Assembly: GCF_016908525.1 (NCBI RefSeq)
Contig: NZ_JAFBEB010000006.1
Coordinates: forward strand, 186,001 to 250,000
Source: Brevibacillus fulvus
GTDB taxonomy: Bacteria; Bacillota; Bacilli; Brevibacillales; Brevibacillaceae
DNA: 64,000 bases
Direction: 5' to 3'
This document shows positions 59,527 through 64,000 of this stretch, piece after piece; the stretch's first letter is position 1; each line of letters starts with the position of its first letter. The translations under genes and the position numbers were made by a program. The notes under the pieces were generated by a model. The model was not told where the DNA came from. It saw only the letters and a program-made list of their open reading frames with translations, and searched no databases.

Positions 59527-60354
59527 TTATTTTCCATTCGTTTGTTCAATCAGCGGCATCTCCACCGTGTAGTGAGCCCGGACGGGAATCCAACTCCCCT
59601 GTTTGTAGGCCCAAACGGACGTAACGTCTGTCAGGCCGTTCACATGTGCCGGTCCCCATACATTTTGCGTCCCTTCCAGTTCGAATACTCCGTCGCCGTC
59701 AACATCAATCGGTGTCAGCAAGCCGAAAGGGTCCGAAAGAATCTGGGCTTGCTCTTCGACCGGACCCGTATATTTTCCTTGCTGGTCGAAAAGCTGCCCG
59801 ATGTAATCTTTCATTTGCTCTTTGACATGGATCGCAAATGATTTGCCAATGGCCTGACTGGTTAATTGAGCGGTAAAGCCATCGCGAAAGAAACCTTCGA
59901 TTTGCATTCCGGCGTTCTGCTTCTCGCCAAAAATGATCCGCTGTCCGCTCTTCCAGTCGACAATGACATGATTTACGACACCGCCGCTGCCGCCCGTATC
60001 TGCGCTGACCATAATTTCCGCTGCTTGATCGCCGGTAAAATCGCCCAAAAACAATCCCGGATCATAGCCACTCAAATCTTGGTTCCCATCAGCTTTCAAC
60101 TCGGTGCTCTTTCCTGTTTTCCCATCCTTCACCACAATATGCAATCGGGAATTCCACAGATCTTGCGGATTTTCTTTCTCCCCCGTTAAAATAACCAGAT
60201 CTGTTTGCCCATCGCCATTCACGTCAGCCTCTTGCTGATCCAGCGTGGCATCGCTTTGTTGATTGTTACTCGCTGCCGCCGTGATCGGATTGGCCGTGGC
60301 GCAACTTAACATCATTGTCAAAAATAACATGGAGATCGAGGAACGTTTTTTCAT
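59527..60354 (-). CDS. Secreted protein with FG-GAP/VCBS-like Ca-binding motifs
   Basis: 275 residues, ATG 60354. Signal peptide (about 1-27), then two DxDGDG-type calcium loops: DVNGDGQTDL near residue 44 and DVDGDGVFEL near 220, plus LGDFTGDQAAEIMVSAD near 103. The middle contains GSGGVVNHVIVDWKSG. Layout resembles small FG-GAP/VCBS proteins of Bacillales spores or cell surface; function unknown. Divergent from pdaA. Confidence 0.7.
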   Translation of the reverse strand: MKKRSSISMLFLTMMLSCATANPITAAASNNQQSDATLDQQEADVNGDGQTDLVILTGEKENPQDLWNSRLHIVVKDGKTGKSTELKADGNQDLSGYDPGLFLGDFTGDQAAEIMVSADTGGSGGVVNHVIVDWKSGQRIIFGEKQNAGMQIEGFFRDGFTAQLTSQAIGKSFAIHVKEQMKDYIGQLFDQQGKYTGPVEEQAQILSDPFGLLTPIDVDGDGVFELEGTQNVWGPAHVNGLTDVTSVWAYKQGSWIPVRAHYTVEMPLIEQTNGK

Positions 60355-60521
60355 TTAGCCATACTCCTTTTTATCTCGTATCATCCTATAAGACGGAATT
60401 GGGAGAAAAAGGTTACCTCCTCTTTTGGCATGGGCGGAATTGCCAAGAGCGGCCGTACATAAGCATGGTTTGCAGCGGAAAAATTATGGGCAGTTCGCCA
60501 GACAAGGAGGATATGGGAGAC
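60355..60521. other. Divergent intergenic region between the FG-GAP-like gene and pdaA
   Basis: 167 bases that must carry the promoters of both genes. By eye I could not assign a clear sigma-A, sigma-E or sigma-G promoter. The pdaA ribosome site AGGAGG lies at about 60506-60511. Confidence 0.4.
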
Positions 60522-61310
60522 ATGAAACGATTTTGGCTACTATCGCTGACGCTGCTGCTGGCTTTGTTCACCGCGCTGCCGACGGCGACCGCCTATGATG
60601 AAACTCCTTTTCATTTTGGATTTAAAAAGAGCAAAAACGGTCAGCCCGCTTCGATTGACCAGGAAGGCTTCAAGGAAATTCTCGCAAGAAACGGAGCCAT
60701 CTTTCAAGGGGACACAAGCAAAAAGGAATTGTACCTTACCTTTGACAACGGCTATGAAAACGGCTTTACTCCACAAATCCTGGATACTTTGAAAAGCAAA
60801 AAGGTGCCGGCCCTCTTTTTTGTAACCGGCCATTATGTGAAGGATCAGCCGGAATTGTTGAAACGAATGGTCACGGAAGGACATGAGATCGGCAATCATT
60901 CCTGGAGTCACCCGGATATGACCCGTATTTCGAACGATAAAATAAAGGAAGAACTGGCGAAAGTAAAAGAAGCCGTTGCCCAAGCGACCGGTCAAAAAGA
61001 AATGCCTTTCCTTCGTCCGCCGCGGGGAATCTTTAGCGATCGAACGCTGGCTGTCAGCAAAGAATGCGGCTACCGCAACGTCTTTTGGTCCATTGCCTAT
61101 AAAGACTGGGATACCAAGCAGCAAAAAGGATGGAAGTATGCCTACGATCAGGTCATGGCACAGCTCCATCCCGGTGCAGTCATTTTGCTGCATGCCGTAT
61201 CCAAGGATAATGCCGAAGCGTTAGGGAAAATTATTGATGATGCCCGAAAACAAGGATATGAATTCAAAAGTCTGCCGCATGAAAGCAATCGGCAACCAAA
61301 ACAGCCGTAA
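60522..61310 (+). CDS. pdaA: Polysaccharide deacetylase PdaA-like (delta-lactam cortex)
   Basis: Removes acetyl from muramic acid so that muramic-delta-lactam forms in spore cortex. 262 residues from ATG 60522 (MKRFWLLSLTL); ATG 60513 is in frame but only two bases after AGGAGG. Signal peptide about 1-24. NodB fold with Asp75 in the PdaA-type LTFDNGYENG, His126/His130 in IGNHSWSHPD, Arg165 in LRPPRGIF and His224 in HPGAVILLHAVS. Plus strand; terminator follows. Suggests spore formation. Confidence 0.92.
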   Translation: MKRFWLLSLTLLLALFTALPTATAYDETPFHFGFKKSKNGQPASIDQEGFKEILARNGAIFQGDTSKKELYLTFDNGYENGFTPQILDTLKSKKVPALFFVTGHYVKDQPELLKRMVTEGHEIGNHSWSHPDMTRISNDKIKEELAKVKEAVAQATGQKEMPFLRPPRGIFSDRTLAVSKECGYRNVFWSIAYKDWDTKQQKGWKYAYDQVMAQLHPGAVILLHAVSKDNAEALGKIIDDARKQGYEFKSLPHESNRQPKQP

Positions 61311-61321
61311 TGCTCACGGGA

Positions 61322-61362
61322 CCGCTCGCAAAAAGCTCACTGCGAGCGGCGCGCTTTTTTTT
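61322..61362 (+). terminator. Intrinsic terminator after pdaA, overlapping the 3' end of the kinase gene
   Basis: CCGCTCGC (61322-61329), 12-base loop, GCGAGCGG (61342-61349), then GCGC and eight T. The stem overlaps the last codons and stop of the minus-strand kinase gene (stop at 61337-61339), so the convergent genes share this DNA. Confidence 0.85.
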
Positions 61363-62412
61363 GCTGTTCCCCCGCCGCCAAAGGCAATCTCACTTTCATC
61401 GTCGTGCCTTTTCCGACTTTACTGGCAACGTCGATTCGCCCTTTATGATTTTCCACGATGCGAAAGCTGATCATCAGTCCAAGTCCGGTACCTGCTTCTT
61501 TCGTCGTATAAAACGGTTCGCCCAGTTTGGCCAACGTCTCTGGGGAAATTCCGTTTCCCCGGTCGCGAAATTGAATGACGACTTCCTGATCGTCGCTTTC
61601 CGTGGCAATCACGACCAGTCCGCCGTTGGGCATGGACTCAATCGCATTTTTCAACAGGTTGATAAATACTTGCTTGATCTGGTTCTGGTCACAATCGACC
61701 AGCAGCGGCTTCGGTTGAAATTTGGTTTCAATTTGGACATTGTGCAACAACGCCTGTGACAACAGCAAGGTGACCACTTGCTCGAGCAACTTGTGAATAT
61801 CTTGTGGCTGAAACGACATTTCATGGGGCGCGCGAGAATGAGCAGCTCATTCAAAATACTTTCGATCCGCTCCAATTCCGCTTTCATGATCTCGTAATAG
61901 AGCGTTTTGTCCTCAGTGCCCTTTTCGAGCAGCTGCAAAAACCCTTTCAATGCCGTTAGCGGATTGCGAATCTCATGTGCGATGCCTGCCGCAAATTGAC
62001 CGGCCACGGACAGCTTTTCCGTTTGCAAGATCAACTCTTCGCTGATTTTTTGCTCGCGGATGTCCCGGCCAATCAAAAGATAGGCAACGGGCTTTCCGTT
62101 TTGTACCCGATACGGTTTGACCTGCAGCTCCATCCAGATCGGCGTTCCGTTTTTGTGCAGCAATCGACATTGAAACGGTTCTACAACCGCCAGTCTGCCA
62201 AGCGGTATTTCGTCTGCTGAATGGATCAGTTCAAACAAAGAGTGATGAATCATCTCGTCGGGCTGATACCCGAGCAAATGATAAAGACTCGGTGAGATAT
62301 ACGTAATGTCTCCCTGAGCAGTGCACAAGCAAAAAAATTCCTGTGCGTGCGTTAAAATAAAGTGAAAAAGTTCCAATTCTTCTGCTTGCTTGTCTGTTTC
62401 AGTGACTCGCAT
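61337..62412 (-). pseudogene. PAS-domain sensor histidine kinase, split by a one-base frameshift
   Basis: N-terminal part starts at ATG 62412 (MRVTETDKQ) behind AAAGGAAAGG. It has a PAS domain (about 14-118; LYHLLGYQPDEMIHHSLF), then HisKA with phospho-acceptor His146 (GIAHEIRNPL). After LLILARP (residue 196) this frame goes wrong. The proper continuation, EMSFQPQDIHKLLEQVV, is in another frame (open 61819-61337) with N box (NLLKNAIES), G1 (DRGNG) and G2 (GTGLGL) of the ATPase domain. Adding one base to the four-G run at 61825-61828 (plus strand) would restore an ARPHEMSFQ junction and a whole ~358-residue kinase like the sporulation-type Kin proteins. Could be a real mutation, phase variation or a sequencing error. 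Confidence 0.9.
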
Positions 62413-62440
62413 ATTGCTGGCCTTTCCTTTCTCGTCGGAT

Positions 62441-63151
62441 TTACTTATTGCCAAGCTCTTCGGAACCGCGCTTGTTGGGACCAAGCATGAAAACAAACCA
62501 GATTTGTTCCCATTCTGCATTGTAAAGCAAAAAAATATCACGGACCTGTCTTAGCAAGAAGCTCTCGAAGTTTACTTTCTCCAGGAAACTTTTTACGACA
62601 TTTTTCTTTGCCATAAGGACGAGTTCATCAAAGCCCAAATGAATCAGTTCTTGCTCCACTTTTGTAAAAGCCCCGCTATGCATAACCAGAATGGTACGGT
62701 CATTCAGCTTCAGCGACTCCATCTGGTCTGAATGATTCCCGTTGGCTGCGATCATTTGGCGATGCAAAATTTCCTGCCCTTCAAAATCCGGTTTAAGGTA
62801 AGCAGCATGATCGAAGGGATTTGCCGATACAATCAAGATCATTCCCGATTTCTGCGACAGGTTCCAATCGTAGTAGACAGATTTTATCGGATTATTGGTC
62901 AGAAAATGAATTTTTGTTTTGATTTCCGGAATCAGTGAGTTCATCATCAAATTTCTCATTCTCGCAATCAGCTCTTCCTGCCCTTGGTCAAACAAAATTC
63001 GTTCCATCGGTTGGAAAAAATTCCGCAAATAAATACTGATCAACCGTTCGCTAACAGAAACAAAAATGGATTCAGGTCCTTTGCCGAAATTGTCCCGGAG
63101 AAGCCTGCCGATAAAACTGCCCAGTTCTTTTTCTATTGTCGCAATCTCCAA
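62441..63151 (-). CDS. DUF2294 / MpsC-like protein, internal duplication
   Basis: 236 residues from TTG 63151 (MEIATIEKELGSF), with AAAAGGAA at good distance; an in-frame stop lies just upstream. N-terminal half shows the DUF2294 (MpsC, PF10057) pattern: RLLRDNFGKGPESIFVSV, IYLRNFFQPMERIL, VYYDWNLSQKSGMILIVSA. The second half repeats it in shorter form (ILVMHSGAFTKVEQELIHLG; VRDIFLLYNAEWEQIWFVFM). A close relative lies immediately upstream at 63257-64000; the kinase starts 28 bases downstream. MpsC is part of a membrane-potential system in S. aureus, but its own job is not known. Confidence 0.8.
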   Translation of the reverse strand: MEIATIEKELGSFIGRLLRDNFGKGPESIFVSVSERLISIYLRNFFQPMERILFDQGQEELIARMRNLMMNSLIPEIKTKIHFLTNNPIKSVYYDWNLSQKSGMILIVSANPFDHAAYLKPDFEGQEILHRQMIAANGNHSDQMESLKLNDRTILVMHSGAFTKVEQELIHLGFDELVLMAKKNVVKSFLEKVNFESFLLRQVRDIFLLYNAEWEQIWFVFMLGPNKRGSEELGNK

Positions 63152-63227
63152 AACAATTCATTCCTTTTCAATTTGTTTCTTCTTACATGAGGCTTGGATC
63201 TTCTCCAACGCCAGCTAACGGCAGAAA

Positions 63228-63276
63228 ATAAAAAGGAGCCGAAACAATTGATCATGCTAATTGTTCCGGCTCATGT
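63228..63276 (-). terminator. Terminator after the upstream MpsC-like gene
   Basis: Minus strand GAGCCGGAACAATT, a short loop, AATTGTTTCGGCTC, then CTTTTTATTTT. A stem of about 13 bp (one mismatch) with a U-run; the gene's TAG stop is inside the hairpin loop. It puts the two MpsC-like genes in separate transcripts or reduces the second. Confidence 0.88.
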
Positions 63277-64000
63277 CTGGCTCAACGAGGTTGTCCAGCT
63301 CATTTCCACCTGTTGGATATGAAGGATTCAAGATCATGACGATCACGCTTTTATCCCGTTCAAAATTCCAATCGGCAAAGATGTCCATTACTTTAACCGA
63401 AAGGATCGATTCAAAATGACTGTTATTGTGCAACAGCTTTTTTTCCAATAATCGCTTGGCAATTTTCAGAATTTGATCATAGCCCAGTCGAATTAATTCT
63501 TTTTCGATGCTGACCAATATCCCGTTGCGAACAATGATCAATGTTCGCGGGTTTAATTGGTATGAATATATTTCTTCGGGAAGCTTTTGTGCACGTATAC
63601 TAATCCGATTAATCTCCTGAAGGAGTTGAACCTTGCCAGGAAAATCGGCAAATGTCGTGGTGGAGTTTTGAACCGGTTGTTCGCTTATCCCGATAATGAC
63701 TCCCGTCCGGTTTTGGAAGCTCCAATCGTAGTATAACTCTTTGACGTCCATTCCGGTGACAATCTTGATGTAAGCAGCAATTTCCGAGGAAATTCCTCGC
63801 ATTAACAGCTCACGGGTTCGATGAACGGTCTGTTCCTCGTCCTTTTCAATCAACAGCCGTTCCATAGGGGAAAGAAAGTTTCGAATGTAGATTACGATAA
63901 AAGCGTGTCCCATTGAAACATGGATCGATTCCGGCCCTTTCCCAAACGTATCACGCAACAGTTTTGCCAGAAAATTCCCCAACCGTTCTCCGTTATCCTT
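63257..64000 (-). CDS. DUF2294 / MpsC-like protein, paralogue of the downstream gene (5' end cut by window edge)
   Basis: At least 247 residues; the frame is open to base 64000, and by comparison with the neighbour the true start is a few codons outside the window. N-terminal half: KLLRDTFGKGPESIHVSM, IYIRNFLSPMERLL, LYYDWSFQNRTGVIIGIS. C-terminal half: TLIIVRNGILVSIEKELIRL and VMDIFADWNFERDKSVIVMI, again echoing the first half. Function unknown as for its relative. The stop sits within the terminator. Confidence 0.8.
   Translation of the reverse strand, partial: KDNGERLGNFLAKLLRDTFGKGPESIHVSMGHAFIVIYIRNFLSPMERLLIEKDEEQTVHRTRELLMRGISSEIAAYIKIVTGMDVKELYYDWSFQNRTGVIIGISEQPVQNSTTTFADFPGKVQLLQEINRISIRAQKLPEEIYSYQLNPRTLIIVRNGILVSIEKELIRLGYDQILKIAKRLLEKKLLHNNSHFESILSVKVMDIFADWNFERDKSVIVMILNPSYPTGGNELDNLVEPDMSRNN

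Overview
The window is a chromosomal segment of a motile, endospore-forming Gram-positive bacterium of the Bacillales. The gene order closely follows the Bacillus subtilis sucCD-dprA-topA-trmFO-xerC-hslVU-codY / fla-che / rpsB-tsf-pyrH-frr-uppS-cdsA-dxr-rseP-proS-polC stretch. CheC/CheD/FliY chemotaxis proteins, a B. subtilis-type short hook protein, CodY, PolC and a PdaA-like cortex deacetylase all support Bacillales. Protein style and the position of ispG between rseP and proS suggest a lineage outside Bacillus proper (Alicyclobacillaceae such as Effusibacillus/Tumebacillus, or Brevibacillus/Paenibacillus relatives). That placement is inference only. Almost everything is on the minus strand; only an MBL-fold hydrolase (14185-15114) and pdaA (60522-61310) are on the plus strand. 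I see no tRNA, rRNA, IS element, prophage or CRISPR array.

Read in the direction of transcription (high to low coordinates): 64000-61337 holds two tandem DUF2294/MpsC-like proteins and a PAS histidine kinase broken by a one-base frameshift. 61310-57001 holds pdaA, a secreted FG-GAP-like protein, a YbjQ-family protein, an AlbA_2-domain protein and a lipoprotein. 56792-54679 is sucCD, ended by a terminator. 54581-46205 is dprA, topA, trmFO, xerC, hslV, hslU and codY, again closed by a terminator. After a 336-base regulatory gap comes a giant fla/che operon (45866-15162): flgBC-fliEFGHIJ-ylxF-fliK-(TIGR02530 gene)-flgE-swrD-fliL-fliM-fliY-cheY-fliOPQR-flhBAFG-cheBAWCD-127-aa membrane protein-sigD-fapA-104-aa protein-SwrB-like protein-YceG-like protein, closed by a terminator. 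13889-1 is the translation / cell-envelope / replication cluster: rpsB-tsf-pyrH-frr-uppS-cdsA-dxr-rseP-ispG-proS-polC, with polC running off the window.

Functionally the window combines flagellar basal body, hook, export and chemotaxis genes with their sigma factor SigD; the global nutrient regulator CodY directly upstream of that operon; the TCA step catalysed by succinyl-CoA synthetase; DNA uptake, topology and recombination genes; protein synthesis factors; and isoprenoid/phospholipid precursors for membrane and wall.

The most noteworthy points are: flgD is missing from its usual place between fliK and the hook gene; the histidine kinase is split by loss of one base in a C-run; two adjacent MpsC-domain proteins are each built from an internal duplication; the rpsB transcript has a structured leader behind an extended -10 promoter; the fla/che upstream region carries direct repeats with a CodY-box-like element; and several proteins (FliY linker, YceG-like stalk protein, triple-repeat lipoprotein) have unusual architecture. 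I found no clearly new multi-gene system; the MpsC-like pair next to the kinase is the best candidate for further work.
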